From the NCBI GenBank assembly GCA_035538795.1, contig DATLJS010000060.1, positions 94,272-158,271 on the forward strand: 64,000 nucleotides of DNA, given 5' to 3'. Made by a program: the position numbers and the translations under genes. The notes below the pieces were generated by a model, which saw only the letters and a program-made list of their open reading frames with translations, ran no database searches and was not told the DNA's origin. This document shows, piece after piece, positions 25,506 to 32,096 of the stretch. Within the stretch, counting starts at the first letter, position 1, and every line of letters begins with the position of its first letter. Origin of the DNA: JAJZGK01 sp035538795. Its GTDB lineage: Bacteria; Pseudomonadota; Alphaproteobacteria; Rhodospirillales; Magnetospirillaceae.

Positions 25506-25597
25506 AATATCATTTTCCCGCCTTTCCCTTCCGCTACCGGAACAACATCCACTGCCCACCACTGGGCGTTCCGGCAGGTGCGCGGGGCTGGCCGCCG

Positions 25598-26908
25598 TTA
25601 TGCTTCTCGAAAGGGCGGACCGGCACTGACCGCCCCCCCTTCCCCTCTCAACCCCAGTCCCGCTCTCACCTCGGCGGGAGACAGCACTCCGGCGGCCAGA
25701 TAGACCTGGGCGATCTTGGCCTGAGTCAGAGGATCGAGGTCGCTGGCTTCCTGCCAGGCGAACTCCAGGTCGGACCAACCGAAGCCGTCGCGCAAGGCGC
25801 GGTCCACCAGGTCTTTCACCCAGCGCATCAGCGGCAGCAAGCCTTCCTGCAACGCCTGATCGTGAGCGGTTTCGGCGGTCGCCCGGTTCATCTCCTTGAC
25901 CAGCGCCTGGGGACTGAGGGAAAAGGCGAAACAAACGATGCGGGCCAGCCACTCGTCGTAATCGTCCTTCAGTCCGGCATCCTTGGTCTGCACGAAGCTT
26001 TTGGAAATGGTGGCCGGCACGAAGCGGGCATGGCGGCGCTGGGCGGAATCCCCTTCCAGCAAAGCGTCCCAATAGGCTTGGAACTGACCGATCTGGTCCG
26101 GCGTCCAGGTCTCCGGCACGCCGATCAGGGCCTCGGGAACATTGCCCTCGGTATAATATTGAAGCTGATGCAACTGGCGGCGCAGAGCGATGTTGACGGT
26201 CATCACCACCTGCTCGACCGGGCTGTAGCCATAGACCCGGTGGGATCGCACGTTGCGCGGCAGATAATAAAGCTCGTCCGAGCGGTAATCCACCGCCGGC
26301 AGCCCCTTCAACACCTGCTGATAGGCCGGATAGGGCGGAACCGGCGTGCGGCCGCGTTCGTCCAGCACCCGCTTGATGGTGGCGCCGTCGATGGGCTCCA
26401 GCGCCAGCAGGCGCCCGGCCTGGTCGCGGCGGGGATAGACGGTGGCGGCGTCGATCACCAACAGATCCTCGATCAGCATGCGCAGCCAGGAATCCCAGCC
26501 GTGCTCACCGTCGGGGCGGGCGAAAAAGTCGGCGGCGGCGGCGATGCGCGGATCGTCGTGAGCCGTCCGGGGAGCGCCGTTCAAGCCGATGCGCGGACGG
26601 ATCACCCATCCCATCTTCGCGATCTGGTCCTTGCGGGTTTCGATGGCCAGCCGCATCAGGTCATAGGCGTCGGCCAGCCCCCGCAATTGCTCGAAGCCGA
26701 TCGGCTCGGACTGCCGGGGCTGGGTGACCAGATTGTAACCCACCGGATAATCGAACTGCCGTCCTGCCGCTTGGGGAGCCGCCGGAGGCAGCGGGTCCAT
26801 GGGGCCGAACCAATCCTCGGGAGCCTTGCCGCCCACCACCCAGCGCAGCCCTTGAGCCACGCGGGTCAGCAATCCGGGCTCGATGTCGATACCGCCGTCA
26901 CGCGCCAT
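25598..26908 (-). CDS. Phage portal protein
   Basis: A 436-residue portal through which DNA enters and leaves the head. The family pattern is visible: FEQLRGLADAYDLMRLAIET, DQIAKMGWVIRPR, the clip/stem region with LLVIDAATVYPRRD, and near residue 215 YYLPRNVRSHRVYGYSPVEQ. The C-terminal half contains helical VQTKDAGLKDDYDEWLARIV and CFAFSLSPQALVKEMNRATAE, a segment well kept in portals of this group. The gene lies just after the large terminase gene (13 bases) and before the protease. The frame at 26072-25437 overlapping its 3' end is a shadow. Codon use is host-like. Confidence 0.9.
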   Translation of the reverse strand: MARDGGIDIEPGLLTRVAQGLRWVVGGKAPEDWFGPMDPLPPAAPQAAGRQFDYPVGYNLVTQPRQSEPIGFEQLRGLADAYDLMRLAIETRKDQIAKMGWVIRPRIGLNGAPRTAHDDPRIAAAADFFARPDGEHGWDSWLRMLIEDLLVIDAATVYPRRDQAGRLLALEPIDGATIKRVLDERGRTPVPPYPAYQQVLKGLPAVDYRSDELYYLPRNVRSHRVYGYSPVEQVVMTVNIALRRQLHQLQYYTEGNVPEALIGVPETWTPDQIGQFQAYWDALLEGDSAQRRHARFVPATISKSFVQTKDAGLKDDYDEWLARIVCFAFSLSPQALVKEMNRATAETAHDQALQEGLLPLMRWVKDLVDRALRDGFGWSDLEFAWQEASDLDPLTQAKIAQVYLAAGVLSPAEVRAGLGLRGEGGAVSAGPPFREA

Positions 26909-26921
26909 GTCGTGGATCTCC

Positions 26922-28289
26922 TTATGTCTGCTGGATCAAGGCGCGGCCATAAAAGTCGATCAGGCCGCCGCCGTCTTGTTGAAACAGGTTGAAGGCGCCG
27001 CTGGCCGCATCGGCGTCGTCGTCGTGCGCGGCTTCGGGAAAACCTTCGAGAGAGGATAGGAATTCCTCGCTCCAGGAGCCGCGCAGAACCGATACGTTCC
27101 CCGCCCGCGCCTGGGCCGAAAACGGCCCGAAGCGGGTGATCTTATCGCCGCTTTCCGGGGTGGCGGTGACGGAATAGCCGGCCAGTTGCCGCACCAGATA
27201 CGCCGCCTGGGCCTTGCCCGCCTGCCCCGGATCCTGCGGCAGGCCGATGCGCACCGCCTTGCCGTCCGCCGCCGCCGTCGACAGCAGAAGCTGCTCCACC
27301 TCGCCGGGATTGCCGCGAAAGCGCTGAACGTCGACGATCCAATAGCCGCCGACGCCGTCGCGCCCCATCTTGACCCCCACCGTCCAGTCGGGATCGTTGC
27401 TCTCGGTCTTGGCCGTGGCCGCCAGATCCCAATAGCGCACCAGCTTCAAACCGACGGGCGGAGCTTCGGCCAGCGGGCACCAGGCGCGGTGAAAATACAG
27501 CCCCGCCGCCGGCCTGATTTTCCAGTTCCCCGCCAACAGCCGTTCCCGCTCCACCGTGGGCAAGGCCAGCAAATTGGCGCGGTAGCCGGGGTCCGCCGAC
27601 GATAGGGCCGGGTTGTCCTCCAATCTGGCGGGAACGAAAGTCACCGACTTGGGCGGCAGTCCGGGATGGCGGACGGCTAGGTCATCTGCGTCGTCAGCCC
27701 ATTCCAGACGATCACCGACGCGGACGAACCAGCGCAGCCGTCCGGCCCGTTCCGGGATCGGCAAACCGCTTTCGGCGTCGATCCACCACGAAATGAACCC
27801 GGCCACCCAACTGTCGGCGTCGGGATTGGTGGTGGCTCGGACATAAGGCCGCACGCCGCATAAGGAGCGGTTGCGCGACAGCATGTAGAAAAACTGCGCC
27901 CGGCTGAAATGGGTCAATTCGTCGAAGCACAGCAGCGAGATCTGCGCCCCCTGCCAGTCGAACACCGTGCGCTCGTGCTCCAAATGACCGAAGCGGACGC
28001 GGGCGCCGGAAGGAAACTGCCACTCCAGCCCCTGAGTCCTGGCCTTGCCGCCCAGGGGCACATAAAGCTTGGCGCTTTCATCCCACAATCCGCCGGGATT
28101 TTTCACCTGGGTCAAAGTGCGGCGGAAAATCACCGTGGTGAATTCGGCCTTGTCGCTGTGGCGCAGCGGCTCCAGCAGCAAGGCCCAGCTTTTGCCGCCG
28201 CCCGCGCCGCCGCCATAAATGGCGATGTCGGCCGGGCTTTTCAGGAACATCTCCTGGGGGCCGGGTTGGGGTTCGAGAACCGGCATCAT
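26922..28289 (-). CDS. Terminase large subunit
   Basis: The packaging motor and nuclease. Of the 455 residues, GGGAGGGKS (26-34) is the Walker A loop, LLCFDE (119-124) the Walker B with catalytic Glu, and TTNPDAD near residue 160 is the coupling motif. The nuclease domain starts near YWDLAATAKTESNDPDW (about 290), with Asp residues of the RNase H-like site. I set the ATG at 28289; a GTG at 28307 overlapping the small subunit gene is an alternative, and the open frame further upstream is a shadow of that gene. Whether it cuts at pac or packs random DNA cannot be told here. Confidence 0.93.
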   Translation of the reverse strand: MMPVLEPQPGPQEMFLKSPADIAIYGGGAGGGKSWALLLEPLRHSDKAEFTTVIFRRTLTQVKNPGGLWDESAKLYVPLGGKARTQGLEWQFPSGARVRFGHLEHERTVFDWQGAQISLLCFDELTHFSRAQFFYMLSRNRSLCGVRPYVRATTNPDADSWVAGFISWWIDAESGLPIPERAGRLRWFVRVGDRLEWADDADDLAVRHPGLPPKSVTFVPARLEDNPALSSADPGYRANLLALPTVERERLLAGNWKIRPAAGLYFHRAWCPLAEAPPVGLKLVRYWDLAATAKTESNDPDWTVGVKMGRDGVGGYWIVDVQRFRGNPGEVEQLLLSTAAADGKAVRIGLPQDPGQAGKAQAAYLVRQLAGYSVTATPESGDKITRFGPFSAQARAGNVSVLRGSWSEEFLSSLEGFPEAAHDDDADAASGAFNLFQQDGGGLIDFYGRALIQQT

Positions 28290-28299
28290 TCGCGTTCCA

Positions 28300-28788
28300 T
28301 CACTCACGCCCGTTATCGGGCAGCTTGTAGACCACCAATTCCGCCTGGGACGCATCGTCGCCGCTCTTGGGAGCGTCGTCGGCCTTGTCCAAGGCCAGCC
28401 GCAGCCGGGCGATGGTGGCGGCCAGCCGGACGTTGCGGGCAAAGGCGGCGTCGCGCTTGTCCTCGGGCACGGCGCTTTCTTCGGCAAGGTAGACCGCCAG
28501 AGCGCGCCGCAAGGCAGCATCCTGAAGCATCTGGAGCTGGCGCGAGGGATCGCCCTCCAGCGCTCCCTGCGCCTCCGCCTCCTCCGACGACACGGCGGGA
28601 GATGGTTCCGCGTCCGAGGAAGAAACCGGCCAGGTCGCGCGTCTGGCGGTCCGCCTTGCCGAAGAAAAGGTTTTCGAGAGACCGGCGTGCAGGCGGCAGA
28701 GGCCACCGCCGGCCGGTACAGGATTACGGCAGGCGTGGCCGCGCCGCGTCGCCGCTCCGCAGAGGGCTTTGTGCTGCTGGATGGTCAT
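28300..28788 (-). CDS. Terminase small subunit-like protein with Cys/His motif
   Basis: A 162-residue protein immediately upstream of the large terminase. The N terminus has a Cys/His arrangement, ALCGAATRRGHACRNPV followed by GGGLCRLHAG, typical of a small zinc-binding HGGAP-like head found before terminases of several proteobacterial prophages. A variable Ser/Ala/Glu-rich linker and a helical C-terminal part (LQMLQDAALRRALAVYLAEE, ARNVRLAATIARLRLALDK) follow. Its place suggests it selects DNA for packaging, but the protein does not look like a classic TerS, so packaging specificity is open. A strong terminator hairpin lies 33 bases upstream of its ATG. Confidence 0.7.
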   Translation of the reverse strand: MTIQQHKALCGAATRRGHACRNPVPAGGGLCRLHAGLSKTFSSARRTARRATWPVSSSDAEPSPAVSSEEAEAQGALEGDPSRQLQMLQDAALRRALAVYLAEESAVPEDKRDAAFARNVRLAATIARLRLALDKADDAPKSGDDASQAELVVYKLPDNGRE

Positions 28789-28820
28789 CGTCTGTCCGGT
28801 TTGAGGTGCGCGAAAAGCAA

Positions 28821-28850
28821 AACGCCCCGGCGATGTCGCGCCAGGGCGTT
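28821..28850 (-). terminator. Terminator between element B and the small terminase gene
   Basis: Twelve-base arms (AACGCCCTGGCG and CGCCGGGGCGTT on the minus strand, one G-T pair) close a 6-base loop and are followed by TTGCTTTT. Promoter element B is about 50 bases upstream, so transcripts from it would stop before the terminase unless antiterminated. Confidence 0.88.
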
Positions 28851-28882
28851 TGGAAAAGCCGCCGCAGCGATCCGTTGCGGTC

Positions 28883-28915
28883 GCTCGTCGGGCTCATGTG
28901 CAGTGTCAAATTTTT
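28883..28915. repeat. Direct repeat copy 1, flanks the ohrR-ohr cargo
   Basis: 33 bases starting GCTCGTCGGGCTCATGTGCA are identical to 30114-30146. Similarity continues through the promoter and SOS-like box on one side and a homologous terminator hairpin on the other, so about 110 bases are duplicated. Confidence 0.9.
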
Positions 28916-28952
28916 TCAGAGCGGAGTCAACAGAAAAGTTCTTGTTATGTTC
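28902..28952 (-). promoter_or_regulatory. Promoter element B with SOS-like direct repeat
   Basis: Minus strand: -35 TTGACT (28930-28925), 17-base spacer, -10 GACACT (28907-28902). Seven bases upstream of the -35 lies GAAC-N7-GAAC (plus strand GTTC at 28938 and 28949). It directly follows the ohrR stop and would read toward the terminase genes. Confidence 0.65.
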
Positions 28953-28960
28953 TTTTTCTT

Positions 28961-29443
28961 TTATCCCCGATCCGCCGCCAGGTTCAAGGCATCGCGCAAA
29001 GACAGCATGGCGTCGCGCAGCCCCACCACGTCCTCCACCGGACGGCCGCAGGATTTCAGGATATTGCCGGGAACGGTCTTGGCCTGTTCGCGCAAGGCGC
29101 GTCCCTGATTTGTCAGGGCGATGCGCACTTGACGTTCGTCAGCGGCATCGCGGCGGCGGCTGATCAGCCCCGCCGCCTCCAACCGCTTCAGCAGCGGCGT
29201 CAGGGTTCCTGAATCCAGGTGCAGCAGCGCGCCGATTTCCTTCACCGCCAGCCCGTCCTGCTCCCATAGCACCAGCATGACCAGATATTGCGGATAGGTC
29301 AGACCCAGGCGGTCAAGAAACGGCTTATAGAGCCGGTTGAAGGCGTGAGCCGTGGAATAGACGGCGAAGCAGAGCTGGCTGCTCAGCAGCAACCCCTTGT
29401 CGCAATCGAATTCATCCGCATGTTCCGTTGTGGCGGCGGTCAT
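28961..29443 (-). CDS. ohrR: OhrR-type MarR family organic peroxide sensor and repressor
   Basis: A 160-residue winged-helix repressor. The family's reactive Cys is in SSQLCFAVYS (Cys25), oxidised by organic hydroperoxides to release DNA. Other hallmarks are YKPFLDRLGLTYPQYLVMLV and the winged-helix part (LLHLDSGTLTPLLKRLEAAG, ISRRRDAADERQVRIALT). The divergent ohr gene, 179 bases away, is its expected target, with an AATTG-N4-CAATT operator between them. The ATG at 29443 has GGAG upstream; the longer frame to 29545 is not needed. The pair is normally a chromosomal detoxification unit, so finding it in the middle of a phage head region, between two copies of a phage promoter, is unusual. Confidence 0.93.
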   Translation of the reverse strand: MTAATTEHADEFDCDKGLLLSSQLCFAVYSTAHAFNRLYKPFLDRLGLTYPQYLVMLVLWEQDGLAVKEIGALLHLDSGTLTPLLKRLEAAGLISRRRDAADERQVRIALTNQGRALREQAKTVPGNILKSCGRPVEDVVGLRDAMLSLRDALNLAADRG

Positions 29444-29533
29444 CGCTCCGCTCCTTTTCTTGTCTGTTGCACAAGATAATCGTGCGCCAGGAAACCTTGG
29501 GCAAGGGGCTAGGCTCCATCGCTCAAAAATTTT

Positions 29534-29547
29534 AATTGCGCACAATT
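29534..29547. promoter_or_regulatory. Likely OhrR operator
   Basis: AATTG and CAATT form an inverted repeat around CGCA, within an AT-rich stretch between divergent ohrR and ohr. It resembles the AATTG/CAATT operators described for OhrR regulators and is placed to control both genes. Confidence 0.6.
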
Positions 29548-29622
29548 TAATTTTAGACTAAACACAATGCCATGCAGCGAACGGCGTCTCCCCCTCCGCC
29601 GTCAGACCGAAAGGAAGTCATC

Positions 29623-30048
29623 ATGTCCGTCAATGTTCTCTACACCACCAGCGCCACATCTTACGGCGGCCGCGACGGCCGTTCGGTGATCGAAGACGGC
29701 AGCCTGGAAGTCACCCTGTCCACGCCGAAAGAACTGGGCGGCGCCGGCGGTGAAGGCAACAATCCGGAACAACTGTTCGCCGCCGGTTACTCCGCCTGCT
29801 TCATCGGTGCCATGAAATTCGTCGCCTCGCAGGGCGGACCGAAGGTGCCGCAGGACACCCGTGTAACCGCCATCGTCGGCATCGGCCCTCGCTCTGAAGG
29901 CGGTTTCGGCCTGGACGTGGAATTGGAAGTCTCGTTGCCCGGCCTGGACCGCGCCGCCGCCGAGGATCTGGTCGCCAAGGCCCACCAGATTTGCCCCTAC
30001 TCCAACGCCACCCGCAACAACGTTCCGGTGCGCCTGAAGGTTCTGTAA
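29623..30048 (+). CDS. ohr: Organic hydroperoxide resistance protein (Ohr/OsmC)
   Basis: A 141-residue thiol peroxidase that reduces organic hydroperoxides using lipoylated proteins in the known family members. The two catalytic Cys are in YSACFIGAMK (Cys59) and HQICPYSNATR (Cys124); the conserved Arg lies in GGRDGRSV and the Glu in NNPEQLFAAGYSA. Its partner ohrR lies divergently. AGGAAG precedes the ATG at 29623. A strong bidirectional terminator starts 26 bases after the stop. As cargo in a prophage it could give the lysogen peroxide resistance. Composition matches the host, so it may have been taken from a close relative. Confidence 0.95.
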   Translation: MSVNVLYTTSATSYGGRDGRSVIEDGSLEVTLSTPKELGGAGGEGNNPEQLFAAGYSACFIGAMKFVASQGGPKVPQDTRVTAIVGIGPRSEGGFGLDVELEVSLPGLDRAAAEDLVAKAHQICPYSNATRNNVPVRLKVL

Positions 30049-30073
30049 AAGCCACCTCCTTTGCCGCAAAAGC

Positions 30074-30104
30074 AAACGCCCCGGCGCTGGTCGCCGGGGC
30101 GTTT
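30074..30104. terminator. Bidirectional terminator after ohr and below element C
   Basis: Perfect 13-base arms (AAACGCCCCGGCG and CGCCGGGGCGTTT) around a 5-base loop. On the plus strand it ends ohr; on the minus strand, followed by GCTTTT, it stops transcription from promoter element C. It is homologous to the hairpin at 28821-28850. Confidence 0.92.
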
Positions 30105-30113
30105 CGTTTAGCT

Positions 30114-30146
30114 GCTCGTCGGGCTCATGTGCAGTGTCAAATTTTT
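30114..30146. repeat. Direct repeat copy 2, flanks the ohrR-ohr cargo
   Basis: Identical over 33 bases to 28883-28915 in the same orientation, with similarity beyond both ends. The two copies frame ohrR-ohr, suggesting insertion through or with duplication of a phage promoter/terminator segment. Confidence 0.9.
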
Positions 30147-30183
30147 CTCGAGCGGAGTCAATCAAAAAGTTCTTGTTTTGTTC
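30133..30183 (-). promoter_or_regulatory. Promoter element C with SOS-like direct repeat
   Basis: Minus strand: -35 TTGACT (30161-30156), 17-base spacer, -10 GACACT (30138-30133), preceded by GAAC-N7-GAAC (plus strand GTTC at 30169 and 30180). It begins just after the stop of the first leftward gene and runs into the terminator at 30074-30104. Confidence 0.65.
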
Positions 30184-30867
30184 TTATTTTTTCACCATCC
30201 ACGGCTCCGCTTCGGCTCCCAAGCCGTCCAGACGCCAACGGCTGAAAGCCAAACCGTCCAAACGAGCCCACAACCGCTCCAGAGCGGCGAACCATTGGCG
30301 ATACTCGCCCCGCGTCAAAGCCACCCAGTCGTCGGAAGGGTAAGCCTCCAGCGGGCAATAACGCACCGGCACCAGCAGGTTGCGGCCGACGGCGTCCACC
30401 ACCTCGACCATTTCATCGGAGTGGTCCTGAACGATCTTATCGCGGGCGTCGAAGACCGGCCCCAGCTCCTGATCGCCATCGCCCCAATCGGGCATGCCGC
30501 CATCGCCGCCATAACGCCGCAACAGCAATGCCCCCATCCAATCCTCGCGGCTCATCTCCACCAAGCGATCATGAAGGACTTCGGCATCGGGATGCAAAAC
30601 CGGGCGTTGCTGCCAGCCGGTGGCGTCGATACGGCTGCCCAGCAGAGCGATCGCCTCCAATTGGGCACAGCCGCAGCCGGACCAGCGGCGCACCACCTGC
30701 ACGCCGGGAGCGGCGTCGGCCTCGGCCTCGGGCGCCCACAGGCCGCGCCCGCTCATCTTGTCGGCTTTCTGGTCGCGGTAGACCCAAACCAGCAACGGGG
30801 CCAATCCGATGGAAACGCGATGGGGATGGGTGCGCGACGACGGCACCGGACTGCGCAAGAACGACAT
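30184..30867 (-). CDS. First leftward prophage gene, unknown family
   Basis: The 227-residue product is not recognised. It is soluble, acidic, Trp-rich and Asp/Gly-rich, with a proline/basic start (MSFLRSPVPSSRTHPHRVS), a Cys pair (WSGCGCAQLEA), and a helical C-terminal segment (REYRQWFAALERLWARLDGL-like). No helix-turn-helix or zinc ribbon is obvious. It is the first gene of the leftward phage transcript, read from a promoter overlapping the repressor's, the place lambda-like phages give to an early regulator. Promoter element C starts right after its stop. It could be a late activator or antiterminator, or simply a terminase-linked protein; only its position argues for a regulatory role. 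GGAG precedes the ATG at 30867. Confidence 0.7.
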   Translation of the reverse strand: MSFLRSPVPSSRTHPHRVSIGLAPLLVWVYRDQKADKMSGRGLWAPEAEADAAPGVQVVRRWSGCGCAQLEAIALLGSRIDATGWQQRPVLHPDAEVLHDRLVEMSREDWMGALLLRRYGGDGGMPDWGDGDQELGPVFDARDKIVQDHSDEMVEVVDAVGRNLLVPVRYCPLEAYPSDDWVALTRGEYRQWFAALERLWARLDGLAFSRWRLDGLGAEAEPWMVKK

Positions 30868-30905
30868 GAGGGAACTCCGCTTTCGCTTAGGGGTTGCGGA
30901 TGGCA

Positions 30906-30934
30906 TTTGTACGTTTTTCGCAATTGAACGTCAA
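30906..30934 (-). promoter_or_regulatory. Leftward promoter of the prophage switch
   Basis: Minus strand -35 TTGACG (30934-30929), 17-base spacer, -10 TACAAA (30911-30906), about 40 bases before the first leftward gene. Its outline (TTCTTGACG, an A5 run, ACAAATG-like end) is close to promoter element A, supporting both. Confidence 0.65.
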
Positions 30935-30952
30935 GAATGTTTTTGCCATTAT
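30924..30952 (+). promoter_or_regulatory. Rightward promoter of the repressor gene
   Basis: TTGAAC (30924-30929), 17-base spacer, CATTAT (30947-30952), 40 bases before the repressor ATG. Its -35 shares a base with the -35 of the leftward promoter, so the two would compete for polymerase. Confidence 0.6.
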
Positions 30953-30959
30953 TGCAAAA
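30941..30959. promoter_or_regulatory. Likely repressor operator
   Basis: A 19-base palindrome, TTTTGC-N7-GCAAAA, covers the -10 of the repressor promoter and ends close to the leftward -35. A weaker related half-site (TTTTTCGCAA) lies at 30914-30923. Binding would autoregulate the repressor and block or tune leftward transcription. Confidence 0.65.
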
Positions 30960-30991
30960 CGATTGGAAGCAACGCATCACGGAATCTCCCC

Positions 30992-31699
30992 ATGTCCAAC
31001 GAATGGATCGGCACCCGCCTGAAAGGCCTGCGCGTCACCAAAGGCAGCCTGGCAAAATCGCTGGGCATCGACCCCGCCCGTGTGTCCGAAATCATCGGCG
31101 GGCGGCGCAATGTTCAGGTTTCAGAAGTGCCGGTGATGGCCGAAATCCTGCAAATGACCACTGAAGAGTTGGTGGCCCGCCTGGCGCCGCACAGGACCAG
31201 TGCGGCGGCCGAGACGCCACGACCGGACGCCGCCGCCGGACGCCCGCCCCTGGCGCCGTCCAGCGGCACGCTGGCGTCCCTGCCCCAGACGGGGCAAATG
31301 CCCAGGAATCTGCCGATTTACGGTTCGGCCCGGGGCGGCATCGACGGCGCTTTCGAGATGAACGGCCAAAGCATGGATTATGCCGAACGCCCGCCGTCCC
31401 TGGCGGCGGCCCGCAACGCCTACGCCGTCTACGTCCAGGGGGATTCCATGTGGCCGCGCTTCGAGCCGGGCTGGCTTTTGCACGTCAACCCCAACCGCCC
31501 GGTGCGCAAGGGCGACAACGTGGTGGTGCAGGTCAAGGCCGCCGACGAGCATTCCCCGCCCCTGGCCTATGTGAAGGTCTACGAATGCTCGACTCCCACC
31601 AAGCTGGTGGTCAGCCAGTTCAACCCGCAAAAGAGCATGGAATGGCCGCTGGACGAGGTGGTATCCATTCATCGGGTAGTCGGCATCGCCGAGATGTGA
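30992..31699 (+). CDS. Prophage repressor, HTH plus S24 LexA/CI-like peptidase
   Basis: A 235-residue phage repressor. Residues about 1-60 form an XRE-type helix-turn-helix (RLKGLRVTKGSLAKSLGIDP, then VSEIIGGRRN). An Ala/Pro-rich linker leads to the S24 domain, with catalytic Ser152 in GDSMWPRF and Lys195 in LAYVKVYE. In this family RecA filaments trigger self-cleavage; the likely region is IYGSARGG near residue 110, which lacks the common Ala-Gly pair, so the exact site is uncertain. It is divergent from the leftward operon, and its start is followed by two small co-directional genes. Loss of repression after DNA damage would open the leftward promoter. Confidence 0.92.
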   Translation: MSNEWIGTRLKGLRVTKGSLAKSLGIDPARVSEIIGGRRNVQVSEVPVMAEILQMTTEELVARLAPHRTSAAAETPRPDAAAGRPPLAPSSGTLASLPQTGQMPRNLPIYGSARGGIDGAFEMNGQSMDYAERPPSLAAARNAYAVYVQGDSMWPRFEPGWLLHVNPNRPVRKGDNVVVQVKAADEHSPPLAYVKVYECSTPTKLVVSQFNPQKSMEWPLDEVVSIHRVVGIAEM

Positions 31700-31790
31700 C
31701 CCAATAAATTTGCGAACACCGTAAAACACTTTGACTCTCACCCGCTCCAGGCGTAAGCCAAAAAGAACAAATCAAGTACGGAGCGTAAAG

Positions 31791-32096
31791 ATGACCTTCG
31801 ACCTGGATCATTGGTCGGCCCTGGAGCGCCGTTATGATGGCCCCATTCCCCCTGAATACGCCACCGAAGCCGCCTTTTCGCTGTGCCACGCCGACCGGCT
31901 GGAGCGGGCGCAAGGCCTGCGGCTGATGTGGGCGTCGGCCCTGCGCCGCCAGATCCGCCGCATCCGCAAAGCCCGCCAGATCGCCGGAGCGCAACCCCAT
32001 TGCCAGGCTTTGGAGCGCGAGCTTCAAGCCTTGCGGCTGTACGCCCGCAGCGCCAATCGGGAATGCTGGCGCCTGCTGCGGAAGATCGGGCAATGA
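31791..32096 (+). CDS. Small Arg-rich helical protein downstream of repressor
   Basis: A 101-residue protein starting MTFDLDHWSALERRYDGPIP, then mostly helical and rich in Arg, Ala and Leu (LRRQIRRIRKARQIAG, ERELQALRLYARSANRE). No family was recognised. The ATG at 31791 follows GGAGCG at a suitable distance, 91 bases after the repressor stop. It overlaps the next gene by ATGA. It is probably expressed in the lysogen with the repressor. A DNA-binding or regulatory role is possible from the charge, nothing more. Confidence 0.65.
   Translation: MTFDLDHWSALERRYDGPIPPEYATEAAFSLCHADRLERAQGLRLMWASALRRQIRRIRKARQIAGAQPHCQALERELQALRLYARSANRECWRLLRKIGQ

Larger units (their letters stand above)
25232..25597. 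other. Gene-free 366-base region between portal and protease genes
   Basis: No credible gene is present. The stretch holds promoter element A (25462-25505), a leader of about 160 bases without a good reading frame, and a terminator (25258-25286) just before the protease start. Its design matches the two other promoter copies in the prophage. Confidence 0.8.

Noticed and set aside
25437..26072. 211-residue minus-strand frame overlapping the portal gene end
   Set aside because: The portal frame is clearly correct, and this one has shadow composition; it also runs through promoter element A.
28724..28909. 61-residue frame starting right after promoter element B
   Set aside because: It spans the terminator hairpin and overlaps the terminase small subunit start; no ribosome site and no similarity to a protein pattern.
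31700..31790. Fourth copy of the promoter element after the repressor
   Set aside because: TTTGACT and a GAAC are present, but the spacing, the second GAAC and the -10 do not match.
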